Origin: Catenaria anguillulae PL171
Taxonomy: Eukaryota; Blastocladiomycota; Blastocladiomycetes; Blastocladiales; Catenariaceae
Direction: 5' to 3'
Assembly (NCBI GenBank): GCA_002102555.1
Contig: MCFL01000006.1
Span: 372,001-436,000 of the forward strand
DNA length: 64,000 nucleotides
Positions 23,312-34,775 of the stretch are shown here, one piece after another. The notes under the pieces were generated by a model that saw only the letters and a program-made list of their open reading frames with translations, ran no database searches and was not told the DNA's origin. Each line of letters opens with the position of its first letter. The stretch's first letter is position 1. A program made the position numbers and the translations under genes.

Positions 23312-24541
23312 TCAATGCAATTGCTTGCATGAGATACACCATTGAACAACAGAATGTGCAGAGAATTGAGCAACAGCCATGACGGTGGCCAGCATGCCGT
23401 AAGGCAAGTCGGTCGCAGCTGGAGGCATTTGTGGGTGAGCTCGAGACATGTGCAAACGCCACGAAGTGTGCATGATTAGCGAACCTCGGAATGCTTCCGT
23501 ATTTGTTGCACTTGTGTACAAGTTGACAAGCCATACATACGACAGATTTTCGGGTGCCAGTCGCTCTGGATCCCAAATCACCATCAAAATCAACAGTAAT
23601 CGGCCAAATCCAGACAAGATGATGGCGTCAAGAAACAGACGCGGGTGCATGGATCGGACGGTTTCCTGAGAGTGCCGAGGCCGCCAGGATGCAGGAAAGC
23701 GTGTTGAGAATCGAAGGAGGGACTGAACGGCAGCCCAGATGATGAGCGCGGTGATTGTGTGCTCTGTGAAAAGACCCATGTGGGAAGCGTCAGCAACACG
23801 GGCAACCACGAAAAACAAACAGAAACGCAATGTGGGCTCGGTGAAGGCATGGGCATGAGCATACCAAGCGCCGTCAACCACAAGACGGAAAGATACTCGG
23901 TCAACACATCCTGAACAACGACTAGCGGCGGCGGTAGCACTTGAAAGAGGTCTACCGACACTCCAAGCAGACCCATGGTGTAGCCGATCCAATCGCTGGC
24001 GAGTGTGGTTAAGGTGCCGCCTCCTGCAATGACAGACAATCCCGGCTCCGACATGGACCACATGGTGGCAATGAGATTGGAATTGGCAACCTTTTCCATG
24101 CGCAGCAAACGGACATAGACCTCAAAAAGGACAAGAAGAACCCCAAAGCGCGACACTTTTGCGTCAGGCAGCCAGCTGCTTTGTCGCGCTCTGGGTTCAG
24201 TACTCTTTCCGCCGGGAACTGCTGGTGATGACCGAAACTGGCGATTGAAGAGGACATGACGGAAAACAGCTGGGCGATGAAGCAGGAGATCGATCATGAC
24301 GAGGACGGGATCACTTTCGAGGTATGTGTCGGCGAATTCGCCGCAATGGGGCTGTTGATCATCGTGGACGTCATGGGTTAGACCCATTTTCGAATCCTGA
24401 GGGGCGGACAGTTGGATCAGTACGAACACATTGCTCAATGCGGATGTTGCCTGGCGAGTACTGCGTATAGAGTTTCGGGACCTGAGCTCCGCAGCGAATG
24501 CACACGGGCCCAGATGCGTATTGAGAATCGTCGAGTTCCAT
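23312..24541 (-). CDS. ARV1: ARV1, ER sterol/GPI-anchor homeostasis protein
   Basis: ER membrane protein involved in sterol distribution and GPI-anchor synthesis. The N-terminal Arv1 zinc motif is clear: CIRCGAQVPKLYTQYSPGNI, then EQC|PHCGEFADTYLESD across an intron at 24352-24427, then the conserved VLVMIDLLLHRPAVFRHVLF. Later exons encode hydrophobic segments, including RLFLDAIILSGFGRLLLILM. A further intron starts with GTATGCTCATGCCC near 23865 and ends TTTTCACAG near 23766. Another probable one lies at about 23430-23537. I chose MELDDSQ (24541); MYRLSAM six codons upstream is also in frame. Exon borders in the 3' third are approximate. Confidence 0.85.
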
Positions 24542-24692
24542 TGCGGATAGTCTGTACATGGTCTCTGTCGTCCATGTTAACGTTTACCTACAAAGCAAAC
24601 CTACATAAATATACGTTCGAATTCGGGTGGTCGTCGATCCTTCGTGTTCTGCTTTCATGGAAATATACTGCAATGCCTTGCAGTCAATCTAC

Positions 24693-24866
24693 AGCATGTA
24701 GATTGGTAAAGCTCAGTATATTGTGCTTTCGACCGAAAACTTCACCAGAAAAGCTGAAAGCAGCTGCGAGGGCATGGACGTGAGCGTTGCGCATCACATG
24801 GCTTGGCGTGATGATGATGCATCAGCGATCAATGGCCTCGCTGCTCCCGACATGTTGAACCTTGCT
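24693..24866 (+). repeat. DIRS left inverted terminal repeat (core)
   Basis: 174 bp, exactly the reverse complement of 29835-30008. It begins AGCATGTAGATTGG and ends AACCTTGCT. Confidence 0.95.
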
Positions 24867-25011
24867 CTCTTTCGCTTTCGACCGGCTTCACCCCTGCATG
24901 TCGCTTGGACGCTACGGTGTTGTCGAATCGTTAACGTTAGTTCCGCAAGTTTCAAGTTCTCTGATCGGGTTTTTCAAGTCCAAGTCCTTTTTCAAGATTT
25001 TCTTTCCGGCC

Positions 25012-26203
25012 ATGGCTCTGCGATCTCTGCGAGACCTTCCGGACCGAACGGCCAGGCGGGCGGACCGTGTGTCTCGAAAGAGCTCGCACGGCCCGGGCGG
25101 CGCCGACGCCACTGGTGTCACCGTCGCCACGCCTGCGCCGCGCCGGTCCCGCTCGTCAATCACGGTCACCTTCCGGCAGACGCCACTCGTGCCGGACGAT
25201 CCGGCCACTGGCAAGGAGTCTGGCCCCATCGGCCGGGCTGCTTCCGCTTCTCCGGGGACCAACGACAACAGCGCCGGCGTTTCGCTCCTTTTCCCCGGCG
25301 ACGACGCCCTGGCCGCCGACGACGGTGATTCGCCAGCCATCTTGTACGCGGTTCCCTCGCCTTTTCCTGGCCGCCCCGCGGATTTCTGCTTTCCAGTGTC
25401 TGGGCTTCATCCCGACTGATGGGCATGGGTGCTTGGGTTTCGTCCCGACCGGTCTTTTCCATGACGTCTGGGTTTCGTCCCGGTCTGTGCTGTGTGGCGT
25501 CTGGGTTTCGTCCCTGCCCTCATCCTGCCCTGTTTCGCATTCTCGCGCGGGCCGCCTTTTCCCCTCTGTCTTGGGTATTCTTCTCTCACCATCGCCTGGT
25601 TGCAACTGTTTTTTCTTCCCTCAGGTTGCCTGCCTCGGGCTCTACTGCCCCCTCTGAGGCGCGCGCGCACACCTCAGCCCCGGCCCCTGCTACCGAGGGC
25701 ACTGGTTTTTCCCTTTGGGGGTATGCCCGGCACCATGGCGCCCCTTGACGGCGGGCATTACTCGGACGACGCCGACAACGGGTACTCGGAGCATGGCTCT
25801 GTCTACGGTGACAACGACGACCCGTTTTTGTCGGTGCCCAAGGGTGCTACGTGGTCGCGAGCGTCGTTCCCGTTTTGCGGAGCTGGTGGGCCTCAAGCCC
25901 GAGCTTGTGCGGGATGTGCTTTGCGGGCATGCCGACGGCCACCTCGTGTTGCTCGACTTGGAGCGGCTGCATGGCGTCCTTTCGCCCGCCGAGCAGTTCC
26001 AGGCCACAGTCGGCAGTCTGAGTGACGCGCTGGCTGGGTCAGGTTCCTCTTCTCGGCGTGGTGGGTTCCGCGGGTCCGGGCGTGCGCGTGGCCACAACAG
26101 GCGTGCCTTTTCCCCTCGTGGCGATCGTGGCCGTGGTGCGGTGCGTGCCCACGATGATCGGCGCCGCGACGCCCGTCGCAACAGATCCCCTTCGTGGGCG
26201 TGA
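25012..26203 (+). CDS. DIRS gag-like ORF(s), frame-broken
   Basis: Coding-like segments in shifting frames upstream of the reverse transcriptase. From the ATG at 25012 a basic segment (ALRSLRDLPDRTARRADR) runs to a stop at 25419. A second block starts about 25734 (MAPLDGGHYSDDADNGYSEH), shifts frame near 25855 into RFAELVGLKPELVRDVLCGH and a Leu-rich helix, and ends in an Arg/Gly/Ser-rich tail at 26203. A basic RG-rich tail suits a nucleic-acid-binding Gag protein. No zinc knuckle is seen. Whether these are one gene with errors or two ORFs cannot be told. Confidence 0.5.
25400..25516 (+). repeat. Four short direct repeats in gag region
   Basis: The motif C(T/TT)GGG(C/T)TTC(A/G)TCCC occurs at about 25400, 25432, 25468 and 25501, spaced 32-36 bp. 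Confidence 0.6.
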
Positions 26204-26385
26204 CTCCGGGTGTGACTCTGGGCGTGATTCTGGGCGTGACCATGACCGTGACGGGTATCGTGCGCGAACCCATGGGTCCAATGGTAGGCGTTGAGCCCTT
26301 GCCTTGCTGTTCTTGCTGGCCTTGTGTCTTGCCATCGTGACTGAATATACGGCTTTTTGTTCATGCATTTTCAAGTGCCTCCACA

Positions 26386-28318
26386 TTGCGTAGGCTGGAT
26401 AAACAACTTGCTACTGTCCCATTCCCTCGGCCGGCGCTTTCGCCCTTTGCCGCGCCTGCAGCGCTTGATGGTGAGTCCATTTATCCACATCCTCTTCCCC
26501 ATGTCCCTGTTGGTGGCCGCCTCACTCACTTTGCTGATGTGTGGGCTCGTCATGGGGCTCCTCGTCAGGTCCTGTCCATGGTGCACGACGGTTATCGCCT
26601 GCGACTCCCGCACGGCATTCGACAGTTGCGCCTGCCACGGCCTTATCGGCTGCGGTCAGAGGATCAGGGTACTCTCATGTCCGAGGTGCAGCGTTTCGCG
26701 TGCGTCAACCCAGGCTTTTTTCATCCAGCCCCACGCACCACTCGGCCCGGCGTCATGTACTCTCCGTCCTTCGTGGTGCACCAAAAGAGCGAGTCCGGGC
26801 CGATTATCGACTACCGCGGCTTAAACGCCTGGCTGGATCGTGTTCGCTTTCGCATGGAGGGCATTCAAGAGCTGCAACAGCTCCTTCCACACTATTACTG
26901 GGCCGGGTCAGTGGACATCAAGGACGCCTACCCACACATCGCGCTGCATGTCGCGTCCCGTCCGTGGCTCCGGGTGCTGGTCGGCCGGCTGGCCTTTCCC
27001 CCATGCACCATGCTTTTCGGACTGGCCCCTGCACCCCGGGTGTTCACAAAGGTCATGCGCTTTCCAATCATGCTGCTACGGCGCCGCGGGATTTCCCGTG
27101 TCAGTGTACCTCGACGACATCATTGTTTTGGGCGTGACCAAGGAGGATGCCGACCGGAACCTGCAGGATACCTTTCGACTGTTACAGGAGCTGTGTTTCC
27201 GCATCAAGTGGAAAAAGACCGGTCTGGTGGCGCGGCAGGCGCTCACCCATCTGGGTTGGGATCTGGATCTCGACAAGGGCATGATCCGTGTGCCCCTTGA
27301 CAAGGTTCGTGCGGCTCGGCGGGTTGTGAAGCAGCTGCTTGCCTCGGATAGACCCACCCTCCGCATGGCGTCGCGCGCTCTCGGCCACTTGGTGGTCATG
27401 TTTCCGGCCATTCCCGAGCTCAAGGCGCTTACCCGTCGCCTCTCCCTTCAGGTCGCGGGCCGGGTTCGGCTTCAGATTTGCGATCCTCGCGCCCGCCGCG
27501 GATCGCGGGTCCGCAAGGTCGATTGGGAGCGCACCATCTCCTTGTCCTTCCAAACCGTGAAGGACCTCAGTCAAGCTCTCACGGCACTGGTGCGCTGGAA
27601 CGGCCGGTGTTATCTGCCGAGACGGGCCGACTTCAAGCTGCAGACGGACGCGTCCATGCTCGACTGGGCGTGCATGGCAGTGGACAACCTGCTCGTCCGC
27701 ATTGACAAACGCCGGTGCCGCGAAAATCTTTCGCAGCTCGGTTTGGGGCAGGATCACAATCACATGAACTCGTTGGAGCTCGGCGCGATCCTGTTGGCGC
27801 TACGGCGCCTCGAAGCACAGCACGGCGTGGATTGGGCCGGCAAGCCCTTGCTCGTGGAGTCAGACAACATGGTGGCAGTGTCGTACGTGAACCGCATGGG
27901 CGGCCGCAAGGACGGACCACTTGTGGAGATTGCTCTGGCACTGGCGGCATTTGCACGCGAGCGGCGTCTGGACGCCAAGGCGGTCCATCGGCCCGGGGTG
28001 GAAAATCTGGCCGACGAGGACTCACGGGTGTTTGTGGAGGACGCTCACGGCTGGATGGTAAATCGCCGCTTGTTTGCTCTGGCAGCCGAATTGTTTTGTC
28101 AAGCCGACTTCGACCTTTTTGCGTCCGAGACAACAACACAGACACCACGTTTTGCGAGCCGCCTGCCTTCGGACAGGGCCGTTTCGCCCGATGCTTTCCT
28201 GCTTCATTGGGGTCGCCTGGGCGTGCTTTGGGTTGCGCCCCCCATTCCAGTTCTCGCGCGGGCGCTCGACAAGCTGGCCCTAGATGTGGCGTCGGGCTTT
28301 GTGGTCGCCCCAGTGTAG
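26386..28318 (+). CDS. DIRS reverse transcriptase-RNase H (frameshift and terminal stop)
   Basis: Reverse transcriptase motifs run in order: IIDYRGLNAWLDRVRF, SVDIKDAYPHIAL, MLFGLAPAPRVFTKVM, then the catalytic box YLDDIIVLG. RNase H follows: LQTDASMLDW, SLELGAILLALRRL, LVESDNMVAVSYVN and HRPGVENLADEDSR supply the acidic residues. The reading frame changes by one extra base near 27085 (in CGGCGCCGCGGG), just before YLDD. Translation ends at a TAG (28316-28318), but the same frame continues SAAWYPRL, where related elements usually keep a Trp-Pro-Trp-Phe-Pro-like stretch, so this TAG looks like a TGG-to-TAG change. The start codon is not certain. Confidence 0.85.
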
Positions 28319-28451
28319 CCGTCAGCAGCATGGTATCCACGGCTTCACGGCTTCTGGCCATGGTCTCGGCGCCCCCGGTCTTGTTCGCGGTGGAACCGAC
28401 GATGGTTCGCGTGTCTCCGGCGCTGCCGGACAGCGTGAGGTGTATGGCCAT

Positions 28452-29397
28452 TTGGCCGTGCTTCAAGATGAGTGGCGCGCAGGCGGTGTCGGCGACAACG
28501 TCATTCCATACCTCACAGGCGCACGGAGCGGGAATACGTCCCGCCAGTATTCCGCCGAATTCCGCGCCTGGCGACGCTGGTGCCTTCAAGGGTCGGCAAA
28601 TCCTGTGGCACCCACGCTCCCCAGCCTTCTTGCCTTTTTAGTACACCTGTTTGAACGAGGGCGGGCGGCGCGCTCGGTTCGTGTGACGGTTTTGGCATTG
28701 TCAACGATTTTCGGCCCTGTGTTTGATGGGCACACGCTCGGTTCTCATCGCACCACACGTCTGCTTCTTCGGGGTTTCATGCGACACCGCCTGGCGGCTC
28801 CAGCCAAGGTCGCCACTTTGATCCGAGTCTCCTTCTCGACGCCATTTCCTCGTGGGGCCCAGATGACGGCCTAACGACTCGTCAACTGTCGGTCAAGTTG
28901 GCACTCCTGCTCATGATTAACGGGCGATTGCGGGTAGATGATTTGTCGAAGATTCCAAATTCATCTGTCTCGGTTGGATCGGCGCAGTTTACGGCGGTCG
29001 TTCCGCTTCCCAAGTCCATGACGGTTCGCAATCGCGCATGGCGGCCGCTTGCCATCTCCCGCGAACTCCGCTTGCCATTGTGGACGTGGGGAACACGTGG
29101 AAGTCTCTCCAGCGTCGTCTCGCGCCCGTCCGACTGGATGGTGTGGACTCTCTTTTCTCGTCTCTGCGCCCACCTTACCGTGCTCCGCGTGTGGCCACGT
29201 TTCGTTCTTGGATCGTCGAAGCTATGGGCGCCGCTGGCCTCCCCGATGGCTTCCGTGCGCACGGCATCAGGGGCGCAGTCACCACAGCGCTGTTGGCAGA
29301 TGGTCATTCTGCAGACGAGGTTGCAGCAGGCGTCTGGTCCTCATCTGCCACAGTGGGTCGTTATCATAATCGTCTGCACATGCCGAAGGTGGCGTGA
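28452..29397 (+). CDS. DIRS tyrosine recombinase (two frameshifts)
   Basis: DNA-cutting and joining enzyme that inserts the element. The N-terminal core-binding part reads YLTGARSGNTSRQYSAEFRA then LLAFLVHLFERGRAARSVRV. The frame then shifts near 28822 into TTRQLSVKLALLLMINGRLR (first catalytic Arg), and again near 29055 into SLFSSLRPPYRAPRVATFRS. The C-terminal block is FRAHGIRGAVTTALL...SSATVGRYHNRLH, with the H-x-x-R pair and the Tyr nucleophile in GRYHNRLH. Stop at 29395-29397. The key residues are all present, but not in one uninterrupted frame. Confidence 0.82.
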
Positions 29398-29579
29398 ATT
29401 CTGCTCCAAGCGTGCCCGCTCTGTACCCCTTTTTCATTGTCGCGTTTTCTTTTCACCTGCGTGTGGTACCGGTCTTACTGTATTCCTTCGCCTGACGTAT
29501 AGTGCGTGCTGCTCGCATGTTGTTGGTTTTGTGGATGCACAATGCCTTACAGTCTGCCATGGCGGGTCTTGCTACATTA

Positions 29580-29706
29580 CCAATCTACATGCTGTAGATT
29601 GACTGCAAGGCATTGCAGTATATCTGTGGTTATCAAGTAACGCAGTTACTCCGATAACCCGGTATATACGATATGCCTGTAAGTCAATCGTAAGCATGTA
29701 GATTGC
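29580..29706 (+). repeat. DIRS internal complementary region (ICR)
   Basis: The left half (29580-29623) is the reverse complement of the element's left end (24663-24706). The right half (about 29619-29706) is the reverse complement of its right end. The two halves meet at TATAT. This is the circular-junction template typical of DIRS elements. Confidence 0.92.
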
Positions 29707-29834
29707 CCCGCCCTCCCTATCTTCCACGCAATCTACTGCCATGTACTCTCAGGCGCCCCTCTCCATATTGTCGAGTCGCCACGTTCTCCGTTTCCAAGTC
29801 TCCCGTTATGGTTCCGCCGGTCTCAAGCTTCAGG

Positions 29835-30008
29835 AGCAAGGTTCAACATGTCGGGAGCAGCGAGGCCATTGATCGCTGATGCATCATCATCACGCCAAGC
29901 CATGTGATGCGCAACGCTCACGTCCATGCCCTCGCAGCTGCTTTCAGCTTTTCTGGTGAAGTTTTCGGTCGAAAGCACAATATACTGAGCTTTACCAATC
30001 TACATGCT
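29835..30008 (-). repeat. DIRS right inverted terminal repeat (core)
   Basis: 174 bp, exact reverse complement of 24693-24866. A right-specific extension follows to about 30082 (ends ACCACAGATATA). Confidence 0.95.
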
Positions 30009-30361
30009 TACGATTGACTTACAGGCATATCGTATATACCGGGTTATCGGAGTAACTGCGTTACTTGATAACCACAGATATATTTGATATTATAACACGC
30101 ATGATTCACTGCGTCATCTGGTTCGTGACCGAACTCAGCGCAAACACCATACATGACGGGGTTCCGAGGATTATTTACTCTATGAAATGTATTTCATGTA
30201 TCTTTGAATGCATTTGAATGATTTACTGTCGGCTCCGGGCTTACTGTTTGCGCCAATCCAAGACCCTATCTCCGTATCCTCAGCGGGTAGTGGGTGACCA
30301 TTCAACTTTGACATTGCTTACCCACGGGCGACACACCGAACTCCCAAAACTTCGAATAATC

Positions 30362-32713
30362 ATGGCCGAGGCACACTCGGCCACAGCTGCTTTTTTTTTC
30401 GCCCTCAAACAGCACACGCGTGGGTTTTTCCAACTTTCCCGCCAAACGATGGAAGTGGTGTTGCCCATGTTGGTCACAGCGGTCATTGCAGCTGCAATCA
30501 ACTGCGGAACGGAGTACTTTCCAAAAACTGGCGATGTGTTCCCAAGAGTCGAGGTTGCCTACGAGCACGTCGGGTGGGCCATCATCCACTTCCTTCATCG
30601 GACACTTTTCAGCATCGTTTACGCACCAATTGCAACGGATCGGATAGCAGACATTATCAACGGTGTTGGGCTCTTCTTTTCCTCAGTTTTTGCCGTTTGT
30701 ACATACTCTGGAATTAGCACCTCTGAACGAGCAGCCGTGGTCGATGAGATCCCAAAATCGGTTATGGGAACAATCTTTGGCCGTGCGTCACTGCTCATCA
30801 GCAATCGCGTTGGATGAGATGGCTGACTGCCGCTGCGTGGCCAATGTGCACAGACTGGGCATACATTTACTGCCAAATTGTCATGCTCATTTCTTTCAAG
30901 GTTCGAGTCATGATCATGGATCGCAAGTACCCTGGCCGACTTCCAGCACAGATTTCCACACCCATCTTTTTCTGCGTGCAGCTCTGTTTCATCCTCTACT
31001 ACCTGTCGTACTGGGCTGTACCCATAATCTATATCTTTGCCGGGGTATTCGTTTGTGTCATTGGGACAACAACCTACCTCATCAAGATGCGAACCCAATT
31101 CCATGTCCTTTCGCGGCAGTTTGACATGTCGTTCTTCTTCATGTCGGGTACATTTGTTTTACTGAGCTTGACGCACTGCCAAAGCGTCCGACTTCTGACA
31201 TTTTCACGGTGTAGCGTACCACGCTTTTCGGCTTTTGACACGAACGTTGACCAACTTGCTGCAAGACGCAAAGAGCGACTTTGCATTCACTGCCATCATG
31301 CTCGCGTACCGCTCCTTGGTTTCGTTCCTGGTTGTACAAGCAGATGAGACGGTGGAAATGGCTTTTGGTGTCAACAACATGTGGATTTCTTTTCGTGCGT
31401 TGATCCTCATCAACTCCGGCTGGCGCACATCTTCCGCGATACCTCTAACACTGCACTGTTTGTCCGCATGCATGTATTATCGCAGCTTATCGAGTGAGTA
31501 TCTTCCAAGAATTGAAGGAAATGTATGTCCAGCTATGGCTCACGACCCCTCGCTCATCGTTGTGTAGCTGGCAGAAACCGTCGCTGTTGGCAACATCACC
31601 ATGGACAAGATGGATTCGCTCATCACAGACGTGTCGTACCTCGTCATCAACTTACTCGTTACTCTGGCGAAAGACTCTGGGCTCATTGACGACTTTCGGT
31701 TCCTCTACATCCACCGCTTCAACGTATTTTATTACAATCCGCCATCACCCTCACGCAGCAGTTCTGCTCAGGCAATAAGCGCATCATCAACCTCTCAGCT
31801 TCAAGCTGCGCAGCCGTCCCAAGCCGGATCCTCAAGCGGGCCTGAGTCGAGCCTTGCGGACACACTGCATGGCAAGGATGGGAAGCTCACCCAGCTGCCT
31901 GCTGTGGCCATTATCAGAGGATCAACCACAGAGCTCCCGCCATCACCTGTCATTGCGACTTCCAACCAAGCCGTGACGGTTGCATCGACAGCAGACTTGC
32001 AGCTTGCGGCCCCACCCTCGGTTTCATTTGCCCCGTCCCAATCCGATCTCTCCAACACTTGCGCATCGCAATCCAAAACGAGCAAGGCCAAAAAGGCGCC
32101 CGGCATGGTTGAACTGCGCCACCCTCTCCACAAAATCACGCAGGACCTCCGCGCCCAAGTCATGCGGTCCGAACAAGCCTTTGTTGCCCGCCTTGTCGGC
32201 ATCATTGGCTACGTGCTGGCCTTTCTGGTAGCGTGGTCACTTGGGTTTCCCAAAACTCGGCACGTGACGCACAAGGACCATACAAGGGCCGCGCGCGCCG
32301 TCGGCATCTTGCTTGCCGAGGTCTTGATTGCACGCGTGTTGGCAGTCGTCATCTTTTCTTACAAGATTCACTTGCACGAGCGGCTGGTCCAGTCCATGTC
32401 ACTCGTTGGCGGCGGTCACGGCAGCAAGGGCATCAGGTCGCGCACGGTGACGAACGCGTCGGTTGGAAAGAGTGGGTTGTCAGAGGCACACAAGTCGAAC
32501 GAGTCGCTGCAAACGAACCGAAGCGAGGGGAAAGCGAGCACAAATGGGAGCACGGTTGGGGGAGGAGGAGGCAAGACCAGTGGCAAGCATGGGTGGGCAA
32601 AGCAGCCCATTCGATTGTGGACAACGCAGTTGCCGCAGCACACGCGAGTGCGGAGGCTGACAGTGCTAGGATCTGTGTTTATCATTTACACCATGTTCGG
32701 AACATGGGGATGA
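30362..32713 (+). CDS. Multipass membrane protein of unknown function (apparent frameshifts)
   Basis: Starts MAEAHSATAAFFFAL at 30362. Three exons, roughly 30362-31147, 31215-31493 and 31568-32713. At least eight hydrophobic stretches are visible (VVLPMLVTAVIAAAINCG, IHFLHRTLFSIVYAPIA, ADIINGVGLFFSSVFAVCTY, FFCVQLCFILYYLSYWAVPI, YIFAGVFVCVIGTTTYLI, VARLVGIIGYVLAFLVAWSL, VGILLAEVLIARVLAVVIF, LTVLGSVFIIYTMF). A long Ser/Thr/Ala-rich loop (about 31730-32100) and a Gly/Ser-rich one (32400-32590) are probably cytosolic. Bases seem to be missing near 30828 and 31418, with a possible third at the exon 2 donor. No family recognised; the topology fits a receptor, channel or transporter. It lies just outside the DIRS element. 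Confidence 0.6.
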
Positions 32714-32862
32714 CATATCGAGTATACAGTGAAGTTTCTATTCGCTTTGTTTGAGTCAAGATCAAGATATGGCAACAGCTTGGAGGACAATGACGGAACA
32801 AGAAAAAAGGAACATTCAAGCAGCATCAGAGTGATAGGTTCACAGCCGTGCTTGCCCGCGGC

Positions 32863-34775
32863 TTACAACAACTGTGTATTGCACGTGTATCGATTGTGAA
32901 GCATGCCCGAAAACGCCAACGGCCGCTCCTCTGGTGCAGGGATTCCCTTGAATCGCCGACAAGTGAGCCCTTTGATGTCGAATTCCCACGACCGGCATGC
33001 CCGATCCTTGACACACCGCGTTCGGCAAGTATCCAGCGACACGATAGACCGGTCCAGATCATATTCTGTCCCGCCGGGCCTCGCGGAGTCCTTGAGGATG
33101 GGAGCAAGTGTCGCCTTGTCTTCTCCGGCGGCAATGACGCCCTTGAGGAGATCGCCCATGGTGATAGGAGCATAGTGCGGAGATGTTTGGGCGACAAGCT
33201 TTTCCGTGCCTGGCGTGTACAGCCAGGGGTGGGTGGATGTGGAAACGTTGGACCAGGGATCGTGGCCAGATTGATGAGTACTAAACTGTTGCTTGCTGAT
33301 GCGGGCCGTCGTTGCGAGTGTCGACATGAGTGCGAACGACTTGGGAGCCATGTTGGAGATGCTGATGGGCCGGACACAAGCATCATCGGAAAACGACATG
33401 GACGTTAACTCGGCGCCACGAGTTTGGAATCGGTCATTGGATAGCGTTGTGTCCGAGGTCATGGTAACGTTGGCCTCCCTCATGCAAACCCCGAGTCGCT
33501 GGTCGCCCGTGGTGCAGCCTTGGTACTTGATGATGCAGCGATCCACTATCGGTACAAGTTGCTCAACGGCGCCACGGGAAATGATGATGCCAGAAGCGGA
33601 ACTCGGGTACCTGAGGTCTCTGAGGAGGGATACGGTTGCTTTGCGAAGACCTTGGCACGCCCCCGTAGCCATGGTCGGAAGACCCAAGTACAGCGGCTTG
33701 CTTGGATCCATGCTGAAGAGCGCATGATGTAGGTTCTCCATGAAGACGTGCGTGTTGTCTTCTACGAGCAGGTACCTACGGAAATGTACGTTCAAGCGTC
33801 AATTATAAGCGCTGCTCATTCGGACAATAGAGCTTATGAAGGCGACTTGTACCAGTCGGCCCGAGGGAACCGCTTGTGCAGCGTCCGAACAGTCGCCAAA
33901 TGGAACTCGTGGTCGGGTCGCGGCATCGGATGGTCCGTTGTTTCTTGATTCAGCAAGCTGTCTCGGGAGGACTCGGCAGGAATGGTGCTTCGCTTACGCA
34001 AGCGGTAGTATGCAGATTCTTGCTTTTCATCCTTGCCATTGGCGCTCTTGTGGCCATTCTTGTGTTTGCGCTGAGCTTCACGCGCAATTTGTTCGGCCTC
34101 CCTCAGATACCTTGACAATGGGTCATCTCCAAGTGCCTCGTCCAGCTCGGACGTCAAATCTAGATAGATGTCAATACTTGTGGTCATGAGTTGTACATTG
34201 TCCCACCTCGTTCTGAAGGTGGAATCGAACGGACCGTCGTCATTTGTCGATTCGTCCTCAATCGCGAGATCACCCTCCTGTACCCGCATGGCCACTTTGG
34301 CAACATCGCTCGCCAAATCAACCATGGTCATGTTTGTATTCCCGATCCGCTCCATATTCTTGTTTCCAACAACGATAACATTCTTGATGCCGCTCAACCA
34401 TGCCGAGTGCATGAACGCTATCCTTGAATTGGCACTTTCGGAAAACGACCGGACGGCCACAGCAAAGCGATCCCAGCGTGGATCAGGATCCACGGCCGTG
34501 ACCACTGGAGCCGCGACCCGCGGCTGTTCTGTCGCCTCGGACAGCTTTCGCGGAACTGCGGGTGGCGGATAACGGCGCTCGGAAACGGCCCCCTCAGGCT
34601 GTGGCTCTGCTGGTTTCTGGCTGCCGCCATCACCAGAGCGCAAGAGTCCAATGACAAAGACGAGGACCAGAAGTAATGCAGCCAGGCGAGCCGTTGCGCG
34701 TGACGAAAACATGGGTCCGTGACGCGCCCCTCGTGAGGCAAATGGCGTCGGTTTGGTTCGAATGTGAGGTGCCAT
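32863..34775 (-). CDS. GT31/Fringe-like glycosyltransferase with PAN-like C-terminus
   Basis: Type II Golgi-style membrane protein, 613 residues. Two exons, 33847-34775 and 32863-33775, with a 71-nt intron in exact phase. After a short basic N-terminus comes one membrane anchor (ARLAALLLVLVFVIGLL), a Pro-rich stem, then the catalytic part. YLLVEDNTHVFMENLHHAL stands at the DxD site, followed by LYLGLPTMATGACQG, ASGIIISRGAVEQLVPIVDR and TTGDQRLGVCMREANV, in the Fringe/C1GALT order. The DxD triplet is E-D-N here. The last ~110 residues have DTCRTRCVKDRACRSWEFD and LTCRR, resembling a PAN/apple domain. It probably adds a sugar to a glycan in the Golgi; donor and acceptor are unknown. Start at 34775 chosen because it places the anchor at the N-terminus. 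Confidence 0.72.

Larger units (their letters stand above)
24663..30082 (+). mobile_element. DIRS-type tyrosine-recombinase retrotransposon
   Basis: A structurally complete 5.4-kb element of the DIRS order. It has gag-like ORF(s), reverse transcriptase plus RNase H and a tyrosine recombinase, bounded by inverted terminal repeats. The 174-bp core repeats (24693-24866 and 29835-30008) are perfect inverted copies. Each has a distinct terminal extension (left 24663-24692, right 30009-30082). Just inside the right repeat lies an internal complementary region (29580-29706) whose halves are the reverse complements of the two outer ends. This is the hallmark used by DIRS elements to template a circular intermediate. 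No target-site duplication is evident, as expected for recombinase-mediated insertion. The element has a stop and several frameshifts in its ORFs. Confidence 0.93.

Noticed and set aside
27633-28641. Long ORFs (>300 codons) on both strands over the DIRS RNase H region
   Set aside because: Shadows of the GC-rich RT-RNase H frame, with no domain of their own.
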